Made by a program: the position numbers and the translations under genes. DNA of 64,000 nucleotides from JADGRB01 sp036267635. Lineage in GTDB: Bacteria > Myxococcota_A > Polyangia > Fen-1088. Below the pieces are notes generated by a model, which saw nothing but the letters and a program-made list of their open reading frames with translations, did not search any database and was not told the DNA's origin. Numbering within the stretch: the first letter of the stretch is position 1; the number at the start of each line of letters is the position of its first letter. The stretch lies in the NCBI GenBank assembly GCA_036267635.1, contig DATAVR010000129.1, forward strand, positions 1 to 64,000. The letters run 5' to 3'. Of this stretch, positions 8,638-16,236 are shown in pieces.

Positions 8638-10311
8638 ATGACCCGATCGACCGTCTTTTTGAGCGCGCTGGTCTTTGCGGCCGCGGTGGGCTCTCCCGCC
8701 CTCGCGGCGTCGCTGCCGGCGGACAAGCTGCCCGAGCTGCCGCTGGCGCTGCCGCCACCCGGGCCCGAAGCCAACTATCTGACGGCGCTGCACGCCCACA
8801 TCCACCGTCGCTGGACCGACAACTTCCTGCGCCTCATCGGTGAGAAGCTCGAGCTCAACAATCCGCTCAACGTCCCCGACCGCACGGCTGAGGTCGACAT
8901 CGTGATCTCGGGCGACGGACAGCTGCTGTCGTCGAAGATCAGCCGCTCTTCCGGCTTCCCCGGCTTCGACGACGCGATCATCGAGATCCTGCGCGACGCG
9001 GTCCCCTACCCCAAGGCGCCGGTCGACGTCCGCTCGGACGACGACAACCTCCACCTGCACTGGACCTTCGCACGCGATCAGCGCCGCTGCTCGGGACTGA
9101 TCGTGACCCACACCTACGATCCGGTCGAGACGTCGCTCCCGAAGCTCTTGCATCAAGGGCGTCGGGACGAGGCGCTCAAGCGCGTCGCGCTGGCACGCGG
9201 CAGCGGGGTCCACGTCGAGCCGCAGCTCACGCTGCTGGCCCTCGACTGGATCAAGGCGGCGCTTCATCAACCGTACGCCAGCGTGGCGATGGCGCGCATC
9301 CTCGGCGCCCGCGGCGACGCCGACGCGATCAAATGGCTCAAGCTGGCGGTTCGCCGGCCCGAGCTGGCGGCCGAGGCCGGCGCGGCGCTGACCGCGCTCA
9401 AGGTCCCCGTCTGTCCGCTGGTGAAGGAGGCCTTCGACAGTCAAACCTGGGCCGACCATCAGCCGGCGGCGCTGGCGCTGGCGACCGCCGGCGAGACGGC
9501 CTGCGTCCCCGGCCTGGCAAATCTGCTCGCCAACACCAAGGCGCATCCGGACGCGCGCGCCGCGGCGGCCGTCGCGCTCGGCAACGTCGACGATCCCGCG
9601 GCCAAGAAGGCGCTGGCCGACGCGGCCAAGGACACGAACCCTCTGGTCCACGGCACCGCGATGCTGGCGCAGATCCGTCCGGGCGCCGGGCGCCGCTCGG
9701 TGATCGCCATGGAGGTCTACCTGCGCGATCCGGCTCCCGATCTGCGGGCGGCGGCCGCGGCCGGCGTGGTGCGCGCCGGGGGCGACGCCAACCTGGCCGA
9801 CCTCTACGTGCTGTTCAAGGACAGCGATCCGCGACCGGCGCTGGCGGCGCTGCGCGAGCTCGAGCGCCTGCACACCGACGAGTCGACCAAGCTGGTCGCG
9901 CGGCTCGTTCGTCGCCCCCAGCTGGAGGTCGCCAAGTTGGCCACCGACATCCTGTTCCGGCGCGGCGCCCGCGACAGCTACGGCGTCCTCAAGGTCTACC
10001 TCGATCCCGCCGCCGCGGTGCCGATGCGCGGGCGAGCGCTGGTGGTCGCCGACGAGGCGACGCTGCGGTCGGCGGCCGCCGATCCCGCCCTCGGCATCTG
10101 GGTCTACCGCGCGCGCCTCATACGCGGCGAGCCCGATCTGGCCGCCGACTGGTTCGTCACTTACGGCATCAAGCTGCCTCAGTCGGCCCAGGCCGAGGCG
10201 ATGACCGACTGGATCGGACACGCCCCGCCACCGGCGGCAGCGACGGCGGCCGCCCCGGCCCCGTCAGCCGCCGCCCCCCCGGCGCCCTCTCCGGCGCAAG
10301 CGGCGCACTGA
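8638..10311 (+). CDS. Secreted protein with TonB-C-like domain and HEAT repeats
   Basis: A 557-residue exported protein: signal peptide ending near ALAAS (residues 18-24). Residues about 75-145 resemble the TonB C-terminal fold: AEVDIVISGDGQLLSSKISRS, then FDDAIIEILRDAVPYPKAP, as in TonB/TolA-like proteins that contact envelope partners. The rest is dominated by HEAT-type helical repeats (DARAAAAVALGNVDDPAAKKALADA and similar), ending in an Ala/Pro-rich tail. There is no N-terminal membrane anchor of the TonB kind, so it is not a normal TonB. It is divergent from the vWA lipoprotein gene, with 114 bp between the two starts. Function unknown; a periplasmic scaffold is plausible. Confidence 0.75.
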   Translation: MTRSTVFLSALVFAAAVGSPALAASLPADKLPELPLALPPPGPEANYLTALHAHIHRRWTDNFLRLIGEKLELNNPLNVPDRTAEVDIVISGDGQLLSSKISRSSGFPGFDDAIIEILRDAVPYPKAPVDVRSDDDNLHLHWTFARDQRRCSGLIVTHTYDPVETSLPKLLHQGRRDEALKRVALARGSGVHVEPQLTLLALDWIKAALHQPYASVAMARILGARGDADAIKWLKLAVRRPELAAEAGAALTALKVPVCPLVKEAFDSQTWADHQPAALALATAGETACVPGLANLLANTKAHPDARAAAAVALGNVDDPAAKKALADAAKDTNPLVHGTAMLAQIRPGAGRRSVIAMEVYLRDPAPDLRAAAAAGVVRAGGDANLADLYVLFKDSDPRPALAALRELERLHTDESTKLVARLVRRPQLEVAKLATDILFRRGARDSYGVLKVYLDPAAAVPMRGRALVVADEATLRSAAADPALGIWVYRARLIRGEPDLAADWFVTYGIKLPQSAQAEAMTDWIGHAPPPAAATAAAPAPSAAAPPAPSPAQAAH

Positions 10312-10323
10312 GCGGCCACTTCG

Positions 10324-11850
10324 CTACGGCGACGCGGTCGTCACCTGCGTGAGCGGCAGCGCCGACTTCTCGGCGAGCGTCCGCCCGTTGCCGGCGATCA
10401 CCTTCTTGAACCAGTCGAAGGAATCCTTGGGGACCCGCTTCTGGTTCTCGAAGTCGACGTAGACCAGACCGAAGCGCTGCTTGTAGCCGTCGGCCCACTC
10501 GAAGTTGTCGAGCAGCGACCAGGCGTAGTAGCCGGTCACCGGAACGCCGTCCTTGATCGCGCGGGCGAGCTCGGCCAGGTAGCGGTGCATGAAGTCGATT
10601 CGCTGGGGATCGTGCACCTTGCCGTCGAGGAAGAGCTGATCGCGCGTGGCCAGGCCGTTCTCGGTGATCGCCAACGGCAACTTGTAGCGGTCGTACATGA
10701 AGCGCGGCCCCCAGTACATGCAGGCCGGCGTGATCGACTGCCAGTCGGCCCCGGAGCGCGGGTAACCGGGGGCGAGCGGGACCTGCTCCGGCGCGCCGTC
10801 GACGCCGCGCTTGTAGGTGTCGGCTTTGTAGATGTTGAGGCCGAGGTAGTCGAGCGGCTGCTTCATCTCGTCGAGGTCAGACGGTTTGAACTTCGGCATG
10901 TCCGCCCCGAACACCTTCACGCCGTCCTCAGGGTACTTGCCGAGCAGCACGGGATCCATCCACCAGGCGTTGTTCCATTCGCTGCGGTTGGAGACCGCGA
11001 AGATCGCGCTGCGCGCCGCCTCGATGTCCTCCGGCTTGTCGGTCGCCGGCTGCGTGATCTGCCCCGAGAGCACGTAGCCGACCTTGGTCGACTTGCCGTC
11101 CTTGGCGCGGGCGCGCAGCACTTGCACCGCCTTGGCGTGGGCCCGCATGGCGTTGTGCGCCGCGGTCAGGTATTCGGACGTCTTCAGCTTGTCGCCCGGC
11201 GCATGAACCCCGTCGAGGAGGCCGAGCCCGATGAAGCACTGCGGTTCGTTCTGCGTCGCCCAGACCTTGATCCGGTCGGAGAACTTGTCGGCCAGGAGGC
11301 TGGTGTACTCGGCGAACCAATCGGCCGAGTCGCGGTTCAGCCAGCCGCCCTTCTTGTAGAGGGCCTGTGGGTAGTCCCAGTGGAAGATCGTGCAGAGCGG
11401 CTCGATGCCGTGCGCTCCCAGCTCGTCGACGAGGCGGCTGTAAAAGTCGAGCCCCTTGGGGTTCGAAGCGCCGATGCCGTTCGGCAACACGCGCGGCCAG
11501 GAGACGCTGAAGCGATACGACTTCGCCCCCAGCGACTTCATGAGCGCGACGTCCTCTTTGAAGCGGTGGTAGTGATCGCAGGCGACGTCGCCGGTGTTCC
11601 CGTCGAAGATCGTCCCCTTCTTCTTGCAGAAGACGTCCCACACCGAGGGCCCCTTGCCGTCCTCGCTGGCGGCCCCCTCGACCTGATAGCTCGCCGTCGC
11701 CACGCCCCAGACAAAGTCCTTGGGGAATAGTCCCCCGCTGCCCGCGTGCGCTGCGCCCGCCTTGCTCGCCGCGTGCGCCGCGCTCGCCAGCGCCACGCCG
11801 CCCGCCGAGATCCCCAACATCTGCCGCCTGCTCAGATCGTCTTTGGCCAT
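10324..11850 (-). CDS. Tat-exported GH1 beta-glucosidase
   Basis: A 508-residue glycoside hydrolase family 1 enzyme. The N-terminus carries a twin-arginine signal (SRRQML, residues 7-12) followed by a hydrophobic Ala-rich stretch, so it is likely exported folded. Catalytic landmarks are TQNEP (acid/base Glu; usually TFNEP or TLNEP) and ITENG (nucleophile Glu), with FVWGVATASYQVEGA at the start and YYAWSLLDNFEWADGY near the end. ATG 11850 has an AGGAG site eight bases upstream; an earlier ATG at 11895 lacks a signal-peptide rationale. It would hydrolyse cellobiose or other beta-glucosides, in line with the GH6 and GH5 enzymes elsewhere in this window. Confidence 0.92.
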   Translation of the reverse strand: MAKDDLSRRQMLGISAGGVALASAAHAASKAGAAHAGSGGLFPKDFVWGVATASYQVEGAASEDGKGPSVWDVFCKKKGTIFDGNTGDVACDHYHRFKEDVALMKSLGAKSYRFSVSWPRVLPNGIGASNPKGLDFYSRLVDELGAHGIEPLCTIFHWDYPQALYKKGGWLNRDSADWFAEYTSLLADKFSDRIKVWATQNEPQCFIGLGLLDGVHAPGDKLKTSEYLTAAHNAMRAHAKAVQVLRARAKDGKSTKVGYVLSGQITQPATDKPEDIEAARSAIFAVSNRSEWNNAWWMDPVLLGKYPEDGVKVFGADMPKFKPSDLDEMKQPLDYLGLNIYKADTYKRGVDGAPEQVPLAPGYPRSGADWQSITPACMYWGPRFMYDRYKLPLAITENGLATRDQLFLDGKVHDPQRIDFMHRYLAELARAIKDGVPVTGYYAWSLLDNFEWADGYKQRFGLVYVDFENQKRVPKDSFDWFKKVIAGNGRTLAEKSALPLTQVTTASP

Positions 11851-11932
11851 CCGTCCGCTCCTCATTGAGTCGTCGTGACTTCGAGGGAACCGCATCCCGG
11901 AAACCGTGCCCCAGTTCCAGCCAACCCTACAC

Positions 11933-11996
11933 GCACCCCGCGTTCGAGAGGATCACCTTCTTTGGCACCCCGCCTTCGAGAGGATCACCTTCTTCG
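11933..11996. repeat. Two tandem 32-bp repeats
   Basis: Two head-to-tail copies (11933-11964 and 11965-11996) differ at only 2 of 32 positions. Each holds the core TTCGAGAGGATCACCTTCTT. The pair lies in the 240-bp gap between the GH1 gene start and the 3' end of tRNA-Lys. No coding frame or stem-loop explains it. It may be a remnant of recombination next to the tRNA or a protein-binding array. Confidence 0.8.
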
Positions 11997-12010
11997 AGCA
12001 GGCGAGCTCA

Positions 12011-12076
12011 GCGCGGCTCCGCCGCGCGGAGCGAGGGAGGTTCGGAGGGACGCGAGCGGCAGCGAGCCGTCCCTCC
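12011..12076. repeat. Two-hairpin palindromic element (diverged relative of the 42.3-kb element)
   Basis: Hairpin 1 at 12011-12027 is GCGCGGC, loop TCC, GCCGCGC. Hairpin 2 pairs GGAGGGACG (12044-12052) with CGTCCCTCC (12068-12076). Hairpin 1 plus its flank (AGCGC-GCTC-GC-GCGCGGAGC) matches the first hairpin of the element at 42294-42372 at 20 of 23 positions, and one stem pair differs in a compensated way. It sits just beyond the 3' end of tRNA-Lys and could also act as its terminator, although no T-run follows. Confidence 0.6.
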
Positions 12077-12091
12077 ATCCAGAATGTCGAG

Positions 12092-12164
12092 TGGGCGCAG
12101 AAAGAATCGAACTTTCAACAAACGGATTAAGAGTCCGCTGCTCTGCCAGTTGAGCTATGCGCCC
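12092..12164 (-). tRNA. tRNA-Lys (anticodon CTT)
   Basis: The reverse strand folds into a standard cloverleaf of 73 nt: acceptor GGGCGCA/TGCGCCC, D arm GCTCAACTGGCAGAGC, anticodon loop CTCTTAA giving anticodon CTT, and T arm GAAAG-TTCGATT-CTTTC. The discriminator base is A and CCA is not encoded. Confidence 0.95.
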
Positions 12165-12383
12165 GAAACAGAAATGGTTCCGGTACTTACGTCATCCCGC
12201 GCAGCTTCGTCAACCCCCATCGCGCCGAGGTGCCGGCACCGGCGAGAGCCGCGGCGCAGGCCCCCGATCACTGACGCAGCCACCATGATACAGTCAGTTT
12301 TTCGAGGCCGCGTTCTCGAAAGAGCGCAGAAGTGGGCATCGCGGCGCTGGTATATCGCTTGCTCGACCTCTGATTTCGAGACG

Positions 12384-13295
12384 ATGCGCGCGATGGTGAA
12401 AGCCCGGTCAATGATGGCGGTCGTCGCCTTGGCGGCCGCAGGCTGCAGCGGCATGCCGCTCGGTGGCGGGACCGGAGGGAACAAGGGGGCCGGCGGCGAC
12501 GTGTCTCCGTGCACCACCACGTACACGGGGTGCGGGATCGGCACCGGCGGAAGTAGCGGTGGCGGTGACACCGGAACGGGCGCGAGCGGCGGCGCCGATG
12601 CGGGCGACAGCGGGCTCTGCAATCAGCTGGACTTGGACTACAACGCGGCCGTCGCCGCTGCGCTCGCCTGCACGCCTGGCGCGCCGAATCAGTGTCAAGC
12701 GCTGGTGGCCAGCATCCCGACCTCCTGCCCCGACCTCGCCTGCGGCAGCCAGTCCTATGTGAATGACGGTACGTCGGTCGAGACGGAGCGGGTGTACTGG
12801 CTCGACATGGGATGCGGCGGTCCCCCCCATTCTTGCCCCGCCATCGCGTGCAGCCCGTCCGCGCCACCGGCCACTTGCGTTGCCGACGGCCCGGACGCGA
12901 CGACCGGGACCTGCGTGCCGTACGCATCCGACGCCGGCACCGGCATCGCGCCCGACGGCGGGGAGAGCTGCGATCAGCTGGCCACCGACTACGCGGCAGC
13001 GGTGACGGCGGCACTGGCCTGCACGCCGGGCGCCCCGAACCAGTGCCAGTCTTACGTGACGAGCACGGTCGCCAACAGCCCTGACCCTTCGAACTGCCAG
13101 CCAATAACGGTGGTGAACGACCCCACCAACCTAGACGCCGCTCTGCAGAGATGGTCCGCCCAGTGCCTCACGGGGGGGGCCATTTTGCTGGTCAAGTGCG
13201 ATCCGCCGACGCAGAGGGCAAGCTGTGTCCCCAACGTCGACGCCGGGGTGCTGAGCGCCAGCGCCGGCGCGTGCGTGCCGTCGATTTCTGACTGA
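12384..13295 (+). CDS. Cys-rich lipoprotein with an internal duplication
   Basis: A predicted 303-residue lipoprotein; the signal peptide ends in LAAAGC about 20 residues in, followed by a Gly/Ser/Thr-rich linker. The rest contains two related domains: CNQLDLDYNAAVAAALACTP with APNQCQ, and CDQLATDYAAAVTAALACTP with APNQCQ, each then holding several cysteines and a VND motif. The start could be ATG 12384 or 12393; neither has a strong ribosome site. An open frame continues to 11865 but runs antisense through tRNA-Lys and is rejected. The gene is the only one between two tRNA genes, and I do not recognise its function. Likely disulfide-bonded and surface exposed. Confidence 0.7.
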   Translation: MRAMVKARSMMAVVALAAAGCSGMPLGGGTGGNKGAGGDVSPCTTTYTGCGIGTGGSSGGGDTGTGASGGADAGDSGLCNQLDLDYNAAVAAALACTPGAPNQCQALVASIPTSCPDLACGSQSYVNDGTSVETERVYWLDMGCGGPPHSCPAIACSPSAPPATCVADGPDATTGTCVPYASDAGTGIAPDGGESCDQLATDYAAAVTAALACTPGAPNQCQSYVTSTVANSPDPSNCQPITVVNDPTNLDAALQRWSAQCLTGGAILLVKCDPPTQRASCVPNVDAGVLSASAGACVPSISD

Positions 13296-13321
13296 GCCGC
13301 GCCGCGACCGAGTCTGCTCAG

Positions 13322-13395
13322 TGCGCCCGAGGTGAGTCGAACACCTAACCCTCGGCTTCGAAGGCCGATGCTCTATCCAGTTGAGCTACGGGCGC
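13322..13395 (-). tRNA. tRNA-Arg (anticodon TCG)
   Basis: The reverse strand gives a 74-nt cloverleaf: acceptor GCGCCCG/CGGGCGC, D arm GCTCAACTGGATAGAGC, anticodon stem CGGC/GCCG with loop CTTCGAA and anticodon TCG, and T arm AGGTG-TTCGACT-CACCT. Discriminator A; CCA is not encoded. It lies 40 bp downstream of the TPR-like gene on the same strand and could be co-transcribed with it. Confidence 0.95.
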
Positions 13396-13435
13396 AGAGA
13401 TAGAGGGCGGATGTTGCCGACGCGACTGCCGTCCG

Positions 13436-14020
13436 TCAAGGGCGCGGCGTTGCCGGCGCGGGCGGGACCGTCTTCTGCTTGTGCTTCGGCCGGGGGAGAA
13501 ACGCCGGGTGCAGCTCGTGGAAGATCTTTTCCTTCGCCAGATACGGCTGGTTCTTCATGTCGACGCGCGCGATCGCTTCCAGCGTCGTCTCGAGCAGCGA
13601 GATCCTGCCGCGAACGGCGTCGTCGCAAGGGGGGACGCCCGGCGGTTGCGCCGGCCGATCGCAGAGCGCCATCGCCTGTTGAGCGGCCGCGTAGGCCGGG
13701 GCGCCTTCGAACCGGTCAGCGTAGGCGATGGCGCGCACGTGCTGCAGGCGGTAGTCGTCGGGGTGAAAGGCCACCGCGCTGCTGGCGGCCGCGAGCGCCC
13801 AGTCGGGACGATGGCCGTCGAGATAGATGTTCGCCGCCTCCAGGCTGGCGGCGACGTCGTCCGGATGGCCGATGAGGATCGACTGCAGCTCAGCCACCCG
13901 TTCACGCCGCTCGCCATCGACGTTCAACGCCGGCTTCACGGTGGCGTCGGGCCGCGGCATGAGCACAACCGTCGCCAGCAGGATGATGACGATCAGATCG
14001 AGGATGCGAGTGACGCCCAT
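13436..14020 (-). CDS. Membrane-anchored TPR-like protein
   Basis: A 194-residue protein with one N-terminal transmembrane segment (ILDLIVIILLATVVLM, residues 5-20). Residues 40-130 hold helical pairs of TPR character (LQSILIGHPDDVAASLEAAN, RPDWALAAASSAVAFHPDD). The C-terminus is basic and Pro-rich. ATG 14020 has a GAGGA ribosome site; the frame stays open farther upstream, but that DNA is a 15-bp tandem repeat and looks non-coding. Function unknown; protein-protein scaffolding in the periplasm is a guess. Confidence 0.68.
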   Translation of the reverse strand: MGVTRILDLIVIILLATVVLMPRPDATVKPALNVDGERRERVAELQSILIGHPDDVAASLEAANIYLDGHRPDWALAAASSAVAFHPDDYRLQHVRAIAYADRFEGAPAYAAAQQAMALCDRPAQPPGVPPCDDAVRGRISLLETTLEAIARVDMKNQPYLAKEKIFHELHPAFLPRPKHKQKTVPPAPATPRP

Positions 14021-14381
14021 GGCGCGGTCCTCATATGTAGCGCGCGCGCACGACGAAAGCGAGGTTGACGAAAGCGAGGGTGGCGAAAGCGAGGGCCGCC
14101 GCGCGCGCCCGCGCCAGCCGCCTGGCGGGGACAAAAACCACGACTGGGGAAAAAAGCCACGGTCCGGATGTTCGAAACGGCCATGAAACGTTGATGAAAC
14201 CGAATGGCACCACAAGTGCTACAGCCCCTCTCGGTTTTCTCAGGGCTGGGGCGGTTTGCAACAGCGGCAAGAGCCGCGACGTGCAGTTTTTTTATTTCTA
14301 CGACTCACCACGTTGACCCCCGCAAGCGACGCCCGCCAAACCGAACGCTGTCGAACTCAGAAGGATTGAAGGAGGAGCCGG
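14021..14381. other. Intergenic region between divergent genes
   Basis: A 361-bp region separates the TPR-like gene (-) from the TolQ operon (+). It should hold both promoters. I see a three-unit 15-bp tandem repeat (14050-14094), an AT-rich patch around 14285-14297 (run of T) and a GAAGGAGGAG ribosome site just before 14382. I see no credible small gene or clear -35/-10 pair. Confidence 0.6.
14050..14094. repeat. Three tandem 15-bp repeats
   Basis: Units at 14050-14064, 14065-14079 and 14080-14094 share the core CGAAAGCGAGG. They lie 30-75 bp upstream of the TPR-like start, where a promoter or operator for that gene would be expected. Confidence 0.75.
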
Positions 14382-15023
14382 ATGATCGTTCTCAAGATGT
14401 TGGCCGACGCATTCCACGAAGGCGGATGGGGGATGTGGCCGATTTTGTTCCTGTTGATGATCACGATTTCGATCGTCATCGAGCGCGCGGTGTTCCTGCG
14501 CCGCGCCGTCATCGACAAGGAGAAGCTGGTGGCTCTTCTCCGTTCGCAGATCTCCGCCGGGAACATCCAGGGCGCGATCAAGGTCTGCTCGGGCAACTCG
14601 ACGCCGCTCACCCGGATCGTCCAGTCGGGCCTGATGCGCGCGAATCGTTCCGATGAGGAGATCAACTCGGCGATGGAGGAGGCCGGCCTGCGCGAGCTGC
14701 CGCAGCTCGAGAAGCGGACCGGCTACCTGGCGATGCTCGGCAACCTGGCGACCCTCGCCGGCTTGCTGGGGACCATCACCGGCCTCATCAAGGCGTTCGC
14801 CGGCGTCGCCGGCGTCGATCCCTCGCAGAAGGCGACGCTGCTGTCGAAGGGGATCTCGGAGGCGATGAACTGCACCGCCTTTGGCCTCACCACCGGCATC
14901 ATCGGCCTGGCGTCGTTCGCCTGGCTGAACGGCCGCACGCAGAACGCGCTCGACGACATCGCCGAGGTCAAGAAGAACATCTCGAACCTGCTTTACCAAG
15001 CGAAGGCCGCCCTGCACGGGTAA
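14382..15023 (+). CDS. MotA/TolQ/ExbB-family proton channel, copy 1
   Basis: A 213-residue inner membrane protein with three helices: residues 18-38 (WGMWPILFLLMITISIVI), about 115-140 and 160-182. The family core is present as LEKRTGYLAMLGNLATLAGL followed by LLGTITGLIKAFAGVA and GISEAMNCTAFGLTTGI. These proteins, with a TolR/ExbD partner, form proton-driven motors that energise outer membrane transport, cell division or gliding. First gene of a four-gene operon; a strong GAAGGAGGAG site precedes the ATG. Close paralogue of the next gene. Confidence 0.9.
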   Translation: MIVLKMLADAFHEGGWGMWPILFLLMITISIVIERAVFLRRAVIDKEKLVALLRSQISAGNIQGAIKVCSGNSTPLTRIVQSGLMRANRSDEEINSAMEEAGLRELPQLEKRTGYLAMLGNLATLAGLLGTITGLIKAFAGVAGVDPSQKATLLSKGISEAMNCTAFGLTTGIIGLASFAWLNGRTQNALDDIAEVKKNISNLLYQAKAALHG

Positions 15024-15075
15024 CCCCGTCGCGAAACCTTTTATCCAAACGACCCACTTCAAGGAGAACTAGAAA

Positions 15076-15723
15076 ATGTTTTTGATGGAGCACTTTCAAG
15101 AAGGCGGCTGGGGCATGTGGCCGATCGTCGTGCTGTTCGTGATGACCGTCTACATCTGGATCGATCGCCAGATGTACATCTCCAAGTCCAAGGTCGACGT
15201 CGACAAGCTGATGTCGCTGCTGAAGTCGCAGATCGTCTCGGGGAACATCCAGGGCGCCATCAACACCTGCCAGGCGAGCCCGGCCCCGGTCACCAAGATC
15301 ATCGCCGCCGGCCTCCGGCGCGCGGGCGGCTCGGACCTGGACGTGCAGCAGGGAATGGACGAAGAGGCGCTCCGTGAGCTGCCCAAGCTGGAGCAGAAGA
15401 CCGGCTACCTGGCGATGCTGGGGAACCTGGCCACCCTCGCCGGCCTCCTCGGGACCATCACCGGTCTCATCAAGGCGTTCGCCGGCGTCGCCGGCGTCGA
15501 CCCCTCGATGAAGGCGACGATGCTCTCGAAGGGTATCTCGGAGGCGATGAACTGCACCGCCTTCGGACTCTTCACCGGTATCTTGGGCCTGGCGACCTAC
15601 GCCTGGCTCAACGGCATGACCCAGCACGTGATGGACGGCATCAACCAGGCGACGGTCGAGACGTTGAACCTGGTGGTCGCTGGCCGCGGTGGTGGTGGCG
15701 AACAGCAGCATCAACAGTACTAG
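15076..15723 (+). CDS. MotA/TolQ/ExbB-family proton channel, copy 2
   Basis: A 215-residue paralogue of the preceding gene with the same three-helix plan and nearly identical core (TGYLAMLGNLATLAGLLGTI, then SKGISEAMNCTAFGLFTGI). It differs in the N-terminal helix (WGMWPIVVLFVMTVYIWI) and has a Gly/Gln-rich tail ending in QQHQQY. An AAGGAGAAC site precedes the ATG. It probably forms a mixed pentamer with copy 1, or each copy pairs with its own TolR-type protein downstream. Confidence 0.9.
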   Translation: MFLMEHFQEGGWGMWPIVVLFVMTVYIWIDRQMYISKSKVDVDKLMSLLKSQIVSGNIQGAINTCQASPAPVTKIIAAGLRRAGGSDLDVQQGMDEEALRELPKLEQKTGYLAMLGNLATLAGLLGTITGLIKAFAGVAGVDPSMKATMLSKGISEAMNCTAFGLFTGILGLATYAWLNGMTQHVMDGINQATVETLNLVVAGRGGGGEQQHQQY

Positions 15724-15744
15724 GCGCCCGCTCAGGATCATCAC

Positions 15745-16221
15745 ATGAGCGTCTCAGTCGAATCCGGCAATAAAAGCGGAAAGAAATCGGTCAATGCGGA
15801 CCTCAACCTGGTTCCGTACATCGATCTTCTGACCTGCATGGTGGCGTTCCTCCTCATCACGGCGGTCTGGTCCCAGCTGGCGCGTCTCGAAGCGCACCAG
15901 AAGGGGCAGGGCCAAGCGGGTGAGGACACGCCACCGGAGAAGGTCTTCAAGCTCGTCGTGCTGGTCAACGACAGCGGCTACAACCTGGTCGCCGATCAAG
16001 ATCAGCAGCCGATCCCCAAGAAGGGGGACGGCTCCTACGACATCGAGAAGCTCGGCGACGAGCTGAAGAAGATCAAGGACACGCACGCCGACAAGACCGA
16101 CATCCAGGTCGCCTCCGACGACTCGATCAAGTTCGAGGTGTTGGTCAAGACGATGGATGCGGCCCTGACGGCGCGCTTCCCCGACATCTCACTCATTGAT
16201 TCCGGCGGCGCCGGGATCTAA
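15745..16221 (+). CDS. ExbD/TolR-family protein, copy 1
   Basis: A 158-residue protein with a single N-terminal helix (residues 23-43) containing the proton-carrying Asp in VPYIDLLTCMVAFLLI, followed by a periplasmic domain. The residues before the helix (ADLNLVPYID) match the ExbD/TolR signature. It lies 21 bp after the second TolQ gene and 15 bp before a second TolR-like gene, so the four are probably one transcript and one complex. Confidence 0.88.
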   Translation: MSVSVESGNKSGKKSVNADLNLVPYIDLLTCMVAFLLITAVWSQLARLEAHQKGQGQAGEDTPPEKVFKLVVLVNDSGYNLVADQDQQPIPKKGDGSYDIEKLGDELKKIKDTHADKTDIQVASDDSIKFEVLVKTMDAALTARFPDISLIDSGGAGI

Positions 16222-16236
16222 CGGAGCGCGAAAAAA

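Noticed and set aside
8524..10221. N-terminal extension of the vWA lipoprotein over the TonB-C/HEAT gene
   Set aside because: The extension is antisense to a gene with a clear signal peptide and domains; the lipoprotein signal starts at 8523.
11865..12383. Upstream extension of the Cys-rich lipoprotein
   Set aside because: It runs through tRNA-Lys on the other strand and the tandem repeats; the signal peptide begins at 12384/12393.
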